A stretch of DNA of 37,898 nt from positions 1 through 37,898 of the forward strand of contig JAHDYP010000053.1 of assembly GCA_023383055.1 (NCBI GenBank). The letters are read 5' to 3'. This document shows, piece after piece, positions 14,705 through 21,809 of this stretch (position 1 is its first letter; each line of letters opens with the position of its first letter). The stretch is from Verrucomicrobiota bacterium (lineage in GTDB: Bacteria > Verrucomicrobiota > Verrucomicrobiia > Limisphaerales > JAHDYP01). Both the position numbers and the translations under genes were made by a program. The notes below the pieces were generated by a model that was not told where the DNA came from, did no database searches, and saw only the letters and a list, made by a program, of their open reading frames with translations.

Positions 14705-15943
14705 ATGAGAAAAATCATCGCTTCCGCCAGTCTGGCCGCACTTAGCGCCGCCAGTGTGCATGCCGCCTACGCGCCGGGGTTGTCGACCATGGAGCAGTCC
14801 AAGCCCTGGAGCATCGGCTTGGCGGTCCGAGGCTTCTACGATGACAACTATACGACCTCACCCAAGAGCACCGAGCGCGATAGTTGGGGCGTCTCGGTCA
14901 GCCCCTCGGCTTCGGTGAACAAGGTCTGGGACCAGACCTTGCTCGGGCTGAGTTACGTTTACGACCTGCGGTGGTATGAGGACCGCGAGGGTAATGAGGC
15001 CGATCATATTCAGACGGCCAAGTTGCGCTTGGAACATGCGTTCAACGAACGCGTCAACATCAAACTGCACGACACCTTCTATTATGGCCAGGAGGGGACG
15101 GTCGAATTTGGGCCGGTCACCACCCCGACGGTGCTGTTCACGGACAACGATTACATTCGCAACCGGGCGCTGGTGGAGTTGAACGCCGACCTGAGCGAGA
15201 CGGTTGGTATGCGGGTGGCCTACGCGAACGAGGTTTACGACTACGAACAGAAAGGGGTTGGGTCGCGGTCGGCTTTGCTCGATCGCATGGAGCACACCGC
15301 CACCTTGGAAGGCATGTGGCATTTCCGGCCGGAGACCTCGGGGTTGCTCGGTTACCAGTATCGCACGGTTGGATACCGGAGCAGCGACAGCCTGAGCCCG
15401 CTGACTTATGTTGATCCTGAGGTTCGCAATAGCGACAGCCACCGGGTCTATGTTGGAGTTGAGCATCAGATGACCGATAACCTCGAATTCGGTATCCGTG
15501 GCGGCGGCGAGTTCACCAATTATCCTGACGCCGAAGACTACGTGGATGACGACAGCCAGACCACGCCGTTTGTGGATATCCGGGGGACTTGGACCTACAA
15601 CCCCGGCAGCTACCTGCAGGTTGGCGCGGTGCACACGCTGAACGCGACCGACGTGCTGGCCTTGAACCAGGAGAGCACGGCGGTTTGGGCGATGGTCAAT
15701 CACCGGATCACCTCCAAGTTGACGGGCACGTTGATCGGCCAGTTTCAGTATTCGGCCTACAACGAGGGCGATTATGACGGCGACAACGATCTCCTCTATT
15801 TGCTTGGGGTGAATTTCAACTATCAGTTGAATCCCAACCTGGCGTTGGAGGCTGGTTACAACTGGGACAAGCTCGATTCGGATCTCTCCGGCCGTGGCTA
15901 TACTCGCAACCGCGCATATGCCGGTGTCCGTGCCAGCTACTAG
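14705..15943 (+). CDS. Outer-membrane beta-barrel protein of exopolysaccharide cluster
   Basis: 412 residues with a signal peptide (MRKIIASASLAALSAASVHA, cleavage after residue 20). The mature sequence is a series of amphipathic beta-strands with aromatic girdles (GLAVRGFYDDNY, LGLSYVYDLRWYE, IKLHDTFYYGQEG, MRVAYANEVYDYEQ, LLGYQYRTVGYR, GTLIGQFQYSAYNEG, LLYLLGVNFNYQLNPNLALEAGYNWD) and it ends in RAYAGVRASY, with a C-terminal aromatic residue as in barrel proteins inserted by the BAM complex. It looks like the OMP-type beta-barrel often found next to polysaccharide export genes (EpsL-like). It is the first gene after the promoter at 14611 and is followed by a terminator-like hairpin before the Wzc-like gene. 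A role in exopolysaccharide secretion across the outer membrane is inferred from context. Confidence 0.8.
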   Translation: MRKIIASASLAALSAASVHAAYAPGLSTMEQSKPWSIGLAVRGFYDDNYTTSPKSTERDSWGVSVSPSASVNKVWDQTLLGLSYVYDLRWYEDREGNEADHIQTAKLRLEHAFNERVNIKLHDTFYYGQEGTVEFGPVTTPTVLFTDNDYIRNRALVELNADLSETVGMRVAYANEVYDYEQKGVGSRSALLDRMEHTATLEGMWHFRPETSGLLGYQYRTVGYRSSDSLSPLTYVDPEVRNSDSHRVYVGVEHQMTDNLEFGIRGGGEFTNYPDAEDYVDDDSQTTPFVDIRGTWTYNPGSYLQVGAVHTLNATDVLALNQESTAVWAMVNHRITSKLTGTLIGQFQYSAYNEGDYDGDNDLLYLLGVNFNYQLNPNLALEAGYNWDKLDSDLSGRGYTRNRAYAGVRASY

Positions 15944-15964
15944 CCTTTGAACAACAGAACGTGA

Positions 15965-16002
15965 GGGAGGCTGGAACTTAAAGTCTAGCCTCCTCTTTTT
16001 TT
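15965..16002 (+). terminator. Intrinsic terminator or attenuator directly before the Wzc-like start
   Basis: An 11-bp stem (15965-15975 with 15984-15994, two G-U pairs), 8-nt loop and seven Ts at 15996-16002. The T-run ends 3 nt before the ATG at 16006. The 5' arm contains GGGAGG, the 3' arm CCTCC. It would end the beta-barrel transcript, with readthrough feeding the export genes; no separate promoter for wzc is visible. Confidence 0.72.
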
Positions 16003-16005
16003 ACC

Positions 16006-18201
16006 ATGGACGCACCCAAATCCTCTCCTCCCGCGGAAGTCAAACTGCATTTCCTCGATTATTGGCGCATCATTCGCATTCGGAAGACGGTGATCCTGGC
16101 GGTTTTCCTGTTGGTTCTTTTTACGACCACCGCGATCACCTTCCTGCTCCCGGAGTCATACATGAGCATGGTGCGGATTGCGGTCGAGAAAAACACCTCC
16201 GACATCACTCCGCTTGGTTTCGCTCAGACCGCCCAGCAGTACGATCCCTACTTCATCACCACCGAGTTCGAAAAGATCAGATCGAAGACCGTGCTTTACC
16301 GCGTGATTGAGGAAATGGGTCTGCTCGAGGTATGGAAAGAGCGCTTTGGCCAGGAGTTGAAGCCAGTCGAGGCGTTTGAGATTCTGAAAGGCTCCACGGA
16401 TGTCCGCCAGACCAGAAACACCAGCTTGATCGAGATCCGGGTTTACAGCAGCGCGAAGGAGCAACCCGCCAAGGAGGCGGCTGATATCGCCAACAAGATC
16501 GCGGAAGTGTATCGCGATACCCGCCTTGAGTTGCAGACCAACCGCACCTCGCAGGGCATCAAAGCGCTGACGCAGGAGCTGCAAAAGCAGGACGAGGCCG
16601 TCAAACTGGCGCAGGTCAGGGTCGATGAACTGAAGAAGGAGTATAACATCTCGGATTACAGCGCTGACGGCGCGCCCTCGGCGCTGCTCGAGCCGGAGAC
16701 CGTTCGTCGCCTGGAGGCGGAGCGCGTGCCGCTGCAGGCCAGTTACGTGGGGATCTCGCAGCTATACCAGCAGTTGATGGAGCTCAAAGAAAGAAGCGGT
16801 TCGGAACTGCGGAAAGCGATTCTCAATGCCAACCCGGATGCTGAGCTGGGCACCCTCCTCCAAACTCTTTGGACCACGGAGACGTCGCTGGCCAGGATGC
16901 GGGTGACCGTGGGGGTGGAACATCCGGATTTCAGGTCGCTTGCGGCGGTGCAGGCCGATCTGGACCAGAAAGTGGAAGACCGGATCGAAGGGATTCTGAA
17001 GGGGTTGGAGGTGCGCGTGAACGCGTTTAAAGCGCAATTGGAGCACATGGACATGGCGGTGTCAGATGCCAAGAAGCGCGAGACCGAGATGACGGCGCTC
17101 TATCGGGATTATTTCCTGGCCAAGCGCGATCTTGAGAACAAGCAGAAGATTCGCGACGCCATTTTGCTCCGCCAACTCCAGGAAACCGTCGATCTCCAGA
17201 TCCCGAGGTCGGCGATTGTGGAAATCACGGACAAGGCGGAACCGTCGTTGCGGCCGGTGCGTCCCAACATTCCGGTGAACATCGCCTTGGGCGTCATTGT
17301 CGGTCTGGTGGTGGGAATCGGGCTTGCGTTCTTCATCGAGTATCTGGACACCAGCGTCAAGACGATCGATGACGTGGAGCGGGCGCTGGGCGCGCCGGTG
17401 CTGGGCGTGATCCCGCAGAATGTCGGTTCGCTGCTCGAGGAGGGGCCCGAGAGTCCGCACGCGGAAGCGTACCGGGTGCTGCGAACCAACCTGATTTTCA
17501 GCCGAAAGCGGGACGATGCCACCACCCTGACGGTGGTGAGTGGCGGGGCGGGCGAAGGCAAGTCCACCACGATTTTCAACCTGGCGTCGGTCTTCGCCAC
17601 GAACGATCAGCGGGTTTTGCTGGTCGATTCCGACCTGCGTCGCCCAAGTCTCCACAAGATTCTGAAAGTATCCAACTCGGTCGGGCTGACGAATTACCTC
17701 CTGGGTCAGAGCAAGCTTGAGGAAGTCGTTCAGACCACGTCGCTGCCCACGCTCCATTTCCTGCCGAGCGGCAAGCTGCCAAGCAGTTCGCTCGGCATCC
17801 TGAACTCGCCGCAGATGAAGGAGTTCATCCAGGACGTGAAGCGTCGGTACGATTTCGTCTTCTTCGACTCGCCGCCGATCATGGGGGTCAGCGACGCGTC
17901 GGTGCTGGCGAGCATGGTCGACCTGACGCTGCTGGTCATTCAGTATCGGAAGTATCCGCAGGCGATGACCCTGCGCGCGAAGCAAATGGTCGAGAAAGTT
18001 GGCGGGACACTCCTGGGCATGGTGCTCAACAACATCAATATCTCGCAGGATTCCTACTACTACTACTACAGCGGGTATTACTACGATTATTACTCCAAGC
18101 GGGATGATGACGAGCCGGGCGGCAAGAATAACGGTGACCAGAAGAAACCGGCGTCGGCCGCATCCCGGGGGAGCGGTGCCGAGCTCAAGAAGAAATACTA
18201 G
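16006..18201 (+). CDS. Wzc-like polysaccharide co-polymerase with C-terminal tyrosine autokinase
   Basis: 731 residues combining a Wzz chain-length-determinant part and a BY-kinase domain. TM1 is at about 30-48 (VILAVFLLVLFTTTAITFL); the periplasmic region up to about 420 is largely coiled coil (QGIKALTQELQKQDEAVKLAQ); the PxxP-like stretch RPVRPNIPVNIALGVIVGLVVGIGLAF marks TM2. The kinase shows Walker A GGAGEGKST at about 513-521, Walker A' VLLVDSDLRRP near 540 and Walker B FVFFDSPPIMGVSDAS near 620. The tail carries a tyrosine cluster at about 683-699 (SYYYYYSGYYYDYYS), the usual autophosphorylation site. It controls polymer length and export together with the Wza-like lipoprotein 39 nt downstream. 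The ATG at 16006 has no Shine-Dalgarno because the terminator arm occupies that position. Confidence 0.92.
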   Translation: MDAPKSSPPAEVKLHFLDYWRIIRIRKTVILAVFLLVLFTTTAITFLLPESYMSMVRIAVEKNTSDITPLGFAQTAQQYDPYFITTEFEKIRSKTVLYRVIEEMGLLEVWKERFGQELKPVEAFEILKGSTDVRQTRNTSLIEIRVYSSAKEQPAKEAADIANKIAEVYRDTRLELQTNRTSQGIKALTQELQKQDEAVKLAQVRVDELKKEYNISDYSADGAPSALLEPETVRRLEAERVPLQASYVGISQLYQQLMELKERSGSELRKAILNANPDAELGTLLQTLWTTETSLARMRVTVGVEHPDFRSLAAVQADLDQKVEDRIEGILKGLEVRVNAFKAQLEHMDMAVSDAKKRETEMTALYRDYFLAKRDLENKQKIRDAILLRQLQETVDLQIPRSAIVEITDKAEPSLRPVRPNIPVNIALGVIVGLVVGIGLAFFIEYLDTSVKTIDDVERALGAPVLGVIPQNVGSLLEEGPESPHAEAYRVLRTNLIFSRKRDDATTLTVVSGGAGEGKSTTIFNLASVFATNDQRVLLVDSDLRRPSLHKILKVSNSVGLTNYLLGQSKLEEVVQTTSLPTLHFLPSGKLPSSSLGILNSPQMKEFIQDVKRRYDFVFFDSPPIMGVSDASVLASMVDLTLLVIQYRKYPQAMTLRAKQMVEKVGGTLLGMVLNNINISQDSYYYYYSGYYYDYYSKRDDDEPGGKNNGDQKKPASAASRGSGAELKKKY

Positions 18202-18240
18202 TTGTTCTCCCGACAGGTTACCTCTAAAGCAATGGGCGCG

Positions 18241-18894
18241 ATGAATTCTATGGTGCGGAAGATCTTTCGGTCGTTCGGTTGGGCAAGTTTGCTGGTGCTC
18301 GTTGCAACGGTTGGGTGCAAGAACCCCGGCTACGATTATTCCGAGGCCGATGCGGCCGAGGATACCGGGGCGACGATGGGGTCGGACAGCCCCGCTGGCA
18401 TCCAGATCTCGGGAACGGCGGATATGCTGCGCCCCGGCTATCGGATCGAGATCGGCTATTCGGGGAACCCCAGCGCGCCCGGGGCGCCGCACCGGGAGCA
18501 AATCCGCGACGATGGCAATATTCAGCCGCCCTTGTTGGGCAATGTGATGGCGGCGGGGAAAACCATCGGCCAACTCCAAACGGAGTTGCATGCCCTTTAC
18601 GTGCCGGCTTTCTTCAAGACCCTCACCATCACCGTGCGACTTGATGAGCGCTATTTCTTCGTGGGCGGTCAGGTCCGGGCGCCGGGCCAGAAGCTTTATC
18701 TCTCCGAAATGACCGTGACCAAAGCCATCCAGGCCGCCGGCGATTTCACCGACTTCGCGAACCGCCGGAAGGTGGAGATCATACGCAACGATGGCACTCG
18801 CGCCACGGTCGATTGCAAGCGGGCGCTCCGTCACTCCGAGGAAGATCTCCCGATTTATCCGGGCGACATGATCCACGTGCCGCGGCGTTGGTAG
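18241..18894 (+). CDS. Wza-like polysaccharide export lipoprotein (SLBB family)
   Basis: 217 residues from the ATG at 18241; ATGs at 18232 and 18250 are also possible. The N-terminus has a lipoprotein-like signal (GWASLLVLVATVGCKN), the Cys probably being lipidated although the residues before it (T-V-G) are a weak lipobox. The mature part contains the poly-export domain (LRPGYRIEIGYSGNP, REQIRDDGNIQPPLLGNVMAAGKTIGQLQTELHALYVP) and an SLBB-type block (FFVGGQVRAPGQKLYLSEMTVTKAIQAAGDFTDFANRRKVEIIR) ending PIYPGDMIHVPRR. It is shorter than E. coli Wza (about 380), having one SLBB domain and no long C-terminal transmembrane helix region, so export probably relies on the beta-barrel partner. It is followed 15 nt later by the FHA gene. 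Confidence 0.88.
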   Translation: MNSMVRKIFRSFGWASLLVLVATVGCKNPGYDYSEADAAEDTGATMGSDSPAGIQISGTADMLRPGYRIEIGYSGNPSAPGAPHREQIRDDGNIQPPLLGNVMAAGKTIGQLQTELHALYVPAFFKTLTITVRLDERYFFVGGQVRAPGQKLYLSEMTVTKAIQAAGDFTDFANRRKVEIIRNDGTRATVDCKRALRHSEEDLPIYPGDMIHVPRRW

Positions 18895-18909
18895 AATCCC
18901 GGCGCGCCC

Positions 18910-19296
18910 ATGTTGCAGTTGACTCTGCTCGGTCGGGTGCCAGCCGAAACCACGCCGGTTCGCGGCTATCCCTTTCGAGTCGGTCGCGCGCCGGGCGATC
19001 AGTTGCGCCTTCAAGCGCCGGGGGTTTGGGACAGCCACTGCACCTTCGAATGGCGCGGGACTGACGGCATTCACCTGGTCGGCAACCCTCAGGCCCTGAC
19101 GGCGTTGAACGGCCAACCGGTCAAACAGGCCCGGATCCGCAACGGCGATTTGCTCGAGATCGGCGGCGCTCGGTTACTCGTCAGTGTGGCACCCGCCGCG
19201 CAAAGGAGCTTCCGTCTGCTGGAAATCCTGATCTGGTTGGGATTGGCTGGCACTGGGTTGGCGCAGCTGTTTCTCATGTTGTGGGGATTGCCCTGA
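18910..19296 (+). CDS. FHA-domain protein with C-terminal membrane anchor
   Basis: 128 residues. Residues 1-95 show the forkhead-associated pattern: YPFRVGRAPGDQLRL (Gly-Arg of strand 3-4), a DSHCTFEW block where FHA proteins have SxxHxxI/F, a later NPQALTALNGQPVKQARIRNGDLLEIGGARLLVS strand set. A single TM helix lies at about 104-126 (ILIWLGLAGTGLAQLFLMLWG), so the FHA domain would face the cytoplasm. FHA domains bind phosphothreonine peptides, not phosphotyrosine in general. It is the last gene of the polysaccharide operon, which contains a tyrosine kinase; a link to phospho-signalling of the export machine is inference. Confidence 0.75.
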   Translation: MLQLTLLGRVPAETTPVRGYPFRVGRAPGDQLRLQAPGVWDSHCTFEWRGTDGIHLVGNPQALTALNGQPVKQARIRNGDLLEIGGARLLVSVAPAAQRSFRLLEILIWLGLAGTGLAQLFLMLWGLP

Positions 19297-19415
19297 AGCC
19301 GAGTGTTGCTTTGCGGGGGTGGATGTGGATGGCGCCGGGAAAGGGGGAGAATTGAATAGAAACCCACTGTCCGCAGTCAGATGAGGTGGAATAACAAAAA
19401 TCGATCAATTGCCTT

Positions 19416-19520
19416 ATGCGCCTACTCCTGCTTTGGTTTCTCGTTCTGTTCATCGAGATGCCCGGTGGTGAGTTTCTGGGCCAATGGCACCAGGCGGGCG
19501 TTGGGCCTGGAACCGGGTGA
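19416..19520 (+). CDS. Possible 34-residue hydrophobic peptide
   Basis: ATG at 19416 to TGA at 19518-19520. The product begins MRLLLLWFLVLFIEMPGGEF, which looks like a signal peptide or single TM helix followed by a short polar tail. There is no evident ribosome binding site or homologue that I recognise. It may be a genuine small membrane peptide, a signal-peptide remnant of a lost gene, or chance. Confidence 0.2.
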   Translation: MRLLLLWFLVLFIEMPGGEFLGQWHQAGVGPGTG

Positions 19521-19639
19521 AGCCACGCCACTTCCCAACGAAGAACGGCTGCGTTTGAAGGGGTGGCACGGGTTACGGTGATTCCGTGTAATAGCTGATT
19601 TTAGAGAACAAAATAGCCTGTCAGGCGTCATCGATAGTA

Positions 19640-19668
19640 TTGGCACCGATTTCAACCGACGTTATACT
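19640..19668 (+). promoter_or_regulatory. Strong sigma70-type promoter, almost abutting the start codon
   Basis: TTGGCA at 19640-19645, 17-nt spacer, TATACT at 19663-19668. The transcript should begin about 6-9 nt later (19674-19677), only 2-5 nt before the ATG at 19679, so the mRNA would be nearly leaderless. Confidence 0.68.
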
Positions 19669-19678
19669 CTACCCGCAC

Positions 19679-21022
19679 ATGAATAGTCACAACCATAACC
19701 AGGATTTGACCCGCCGCGATTTCATCAAAGGCGGATCGGCAGCCACGCTGATGGGCCTGTTGGGCGGCATCGAATTGACCGCTCGCGCGGCGGAGGCCGA
19801 GGCCCCGGCCGTTGCCGTGGCCAAAACGCGTTGCGCCGTCATCGGGTTGGGGAGTTGGGGACGCGAGATCGTGTCGACGCTTTCCAGGATCCCGGGGGCC
19901 GAGGTTGCGGCGGTTTGCGACACGTATGGGGCTTCCTTGCGACGGGCGGCTCGCTCCGCGCCCGGTGCCGCGCAGGTGGACGATTACCGGAAGATACTGG
20001 CGGACGACTCGGTGCCGGCGGTGATCGTGGCGACGCCGACGCACCTGCACCGGGAGATTGTGTTGAATGCGCTCGAGGCGGGGAAGCAGGTCTATTGCGA
20101 GGCGCCGCTGGCCCATACGATCGACGATGCTCGTGCGATCGCGCTGGCCGCGCGCAAGGCCTCTTCGCAGCACTTCCAGTCGGGCTTGCAGTTGCGGGCC
20201 GACAAGCATCGCGCGTTCGTGTTGAATTTCATCCGGTCGGGGGCTCGCGGCAAGGCGGTCGCCGCCCGGGCGCAGTATTTGAAGAAGCAGAGTTGGCGGC
20301 AGGCGGCGCCCAGCCCCGAACGCGAGGGTGAGCTGAATTGGCGGCTGAACAAGGAAACGTCGATTGGAATGGTGGGTGAACTTGGCATCCACCAGCTGGA
20401 CGCCTCGAACTGGATCCATGATGCCTTGCCGGTGTCGGTGACCGGGTTCGGGTCGATGTTACTTTGGCGGGACGGACGGGAATTGCCGGACACGAGCCAT
20501 CTGGTGGTTGAGTATGGCAACGGGGTGCGGTTGATTCAGACCTGCACCCTGGCGAACTCGTTCGAGGGCGAATACGAAGTGTATTACGGGACGGACGGGA
20601 CGGTGACGTTCATGGGGTCGAAATCGTGGTTGTTCAAGGAGGCGGACGCGCCGTTGTTGGGTTGGGAAGTCTATGCGCGGAAAGACAGTTTTTACCAGGA
20701 AACCGGCATCGCCCTGATGATGGACGCGAGCAAGCAGAAGAGCCTGACCCAGGAAGTGACGGACGTCATCACCCCGCTTCAATATGCGCTGGAGAACTTC
20801 CTCCGTTCCGCCTCGGACGTGAGAGCGGCGGTTGAGGATTTCACCTCGAATTACGGCGAGGACGAAGAAGCGTTGAAGGAACACATGGCCACGGTGCCGC
20901 GGCAGGTGGGGGCGGGGTATCTCGAGGGTTACCAGGCGACCGTGCTGGCCATCAAGGCGCATGAGGCGATCTCGAAGAATCAGCGGGTGGAGCTCCCATC
21001 CAGCCTGTTTGAATTGGCTTAA
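19679..21022 (+). CDS. Tat-exported Gfo/Idh/MocA-family oxidoreductase
   Basis: 447 residues. The N-terminus has a twin-arginine signal (LTRRDFIKGGSAATLMGLLGG) followed by an Ala-rich cleavage region, so a folded, cofactor-loaded enzyme would be exported. The NAD(P)-binding Rossmann fold starts at CAVIGLGSWGREIVSTLSRIPGAEVAAVCD; VIVATPTHLHREIVLNALEAGKQVYCEAPLAHT is the hallmark strand, with E-A-P in place of the more common E-K-P. The second domain has ELGIHQLDASNW, containing the usual His of the active site. Substrate is unknown; such proteins act on sugars and related polyols. The C-terminal region (EVTDVITPLQYALENFL, GYLEGYQATVLAIKAHEAI) follows the family. The downstream YceI gene is 54 nt away and may be in the same transcript. 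Confidence 0.88.
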   Translation: MNSHNHNQDLTRRDFIKGGSAATLMGLLGGIELTARAAEAEAPAVAVAKTRCAVIGLGSWGREIVSTLSRIPGAEVAAVCDTYGASLRRAARSAPGAAQVDDYRKILADDSVPAVIVATPTHLHREIVLNALEAGKQVYCEAPLAHTIDDARAIALAARKASSQHFQSGLQLRADKHRAFVLNFIRSGARGKAVAARAQYLKKQSWRQAAPSPEREGELNWRLNKETSIGMVGELGIHQLDASNWIHDALPVSVTGFGSMLLWRDGRELPDTSHLVVEYGNGVRLIQTCTLANSFEGEYEVYYGTDGTVTFMGSKSWLFKEADAPLLGWEVYARKDSFYQETGIALMMDASKQKSLTQEVTDVITPLQYALENFLRSASDVRAAVEDFTSNYGEDEEALKEHMATVPRQVGAGYLEGYQATVLAIKAHEAISKNQRVELPSSLFELA

Positions 21023-21076
21023 AACGACTTTCGTCGAATAAACAGACGAATCGGCAACCGAAGCAAAGTGATGATT

Positions 21077-21730
21077 ATGAGAACGAAACGAGGGTTATTC
21101 ATGGGTGGTCTGGCTCTGTTGTTCGCGGCGGCGATGGTCGCCCAGGCGGCAGAAGGGTGGACGGAGTATCGTGCGCGGCCCGGCACCGGCAGCAAAGTCA
21201 CCATCGATGGCACCTCGACGGTGCATGATTGGACGGTGGAGGGATTGATCATTGGTGGCACCGTTGAGGTTGGCCCCAACTTCTCGACCGATCCGGCGGT
21301 GGCCAAAGTGGGCAAAGTCGACTTGAAGTCTACGGTGTTCATTCCGGTCCGCTCGCTCAAGAGCATGAAAGAGGGCAAGCCCTACAGCACCGCCATGGAT
21401 GACATCATGTACGGCAAGCTGAAGATGGAAGAGCACAAGAACATCGAGTTCAAGCTGGTCAGCATGACCCTCAAAGAGGCGCCCAAAGCCGGAGCTCCGT
21501 TTCTCTTTGAGGCTGAGGGCGAGCTGAAAGTCGCCGGTGCGGCCAAGACGATCACCATGCCAGTTGAGATGACCGCGCCGGAGGCGAACCGCCTGAAGTT
21601 TTCCGGCAAGGTCACGGCCAAAATGACCGATTTCGGCATCGAACCGCCGGCTCCCACCGTGGGGTTGGGCCTGATCAAGACTGGAGACGAGATTAAGCTC
21701 GGCTTCGATTGGGTCGTCGGCAAGCGGTAA
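21077..21730 (+). CDS. Secreted YceI-family protein
   Basis: About 217 residues from the ATG at 21077 (an ATG at 21071 and a GTG at 21068 lie in the same frame). A signal peptide is clear (RGLFMGGLALLFAAAMVAQA). The mature part is a YceI-like lipocalin-type beta-barrel: SKVTIDGTSTVHDWTVEG at the start, VFIPVRSLKSMKEGK, MYGKLKMEEHKNIEFKL, and GELKVAGAAKTITMPVEM. The HDW and 'HKNIEF' blocks are family hallmarks. YceI proteins bind long hydrophobic chains such as polyisoprenoids. Cells use them in the periplasm; the exact role here is unknown. It is followed by a perfect intrinsic terminator. Confidence 0.9.
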   Translation: MRTKRGLFMGGLALLFAAAMVAQAAEGWTEYRARPGTGSKVTIDGTSTVHDWTVEGLIIGGTVEVGPNFSTDPAVAKVGKVDLKSTVFIPVRSLKSMKEGKPYSTAMDDIMYGKLKMEEHKNIEFKLVSMTLKEAPKAGAPFLFEAEGELKVAGAAKTITMPVEMTAPEANRLKFSGKVTAKMTDFGIEPPAPTVGLGLIKTGDEIKLGFDWVVGKR

Positions 21731-21770
21731 ACGCATTTCCCGGCAGGCTTGATCAGGCTTGTCCCGGCAA

Positions 21771-21804
21771 CTCCGGCCGCCCGTTTTTGGCGGCCGGAGT
21801 TTTT
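21771..21804 (+). terminator. Perfect intrinsic terminator after the YceI gene
   Basis: CTCCGGCCGCC (21771-21781) pairs without mismatch with GGCGGCCGGAG (21789-21799); the loop is 7 nt with five Ts and the stem is followed by TTTTT. It ends the plus-strand unit just before the convergent uvrC stop at 21810. Confidence 0.92.
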
Positions 21805-21809
21805 AGTCT

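Larger units (their letters stand above)
19297..19678 (+). other. 382-nt gap between the polysaccharide operon and the Tat oxidoreductase gene
   Basis: No conserved protein is visible. The reading frames here are short and without family features. It contains a 34-codon hydrophobic ORF (19416-19520) and, at its end, a strong promoter (19640-19668). No intrinsic terminator with a T-run was seen after the FHA gene. Confidence 0.6.

Noticed and set aside
17062..19116. Minus-strand 684-codon frame opposite the Wzc-like, Wza-like and FHA genes
   Set aside because: Spans three well-supported genes on the other strand and lacks motifs.
21023..21060. Inverted repeat TTCGTC/GACGAA after the oxidoreductase stop
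   Set aside because: Only 6 bp and no T-run; not supported as a terminator.
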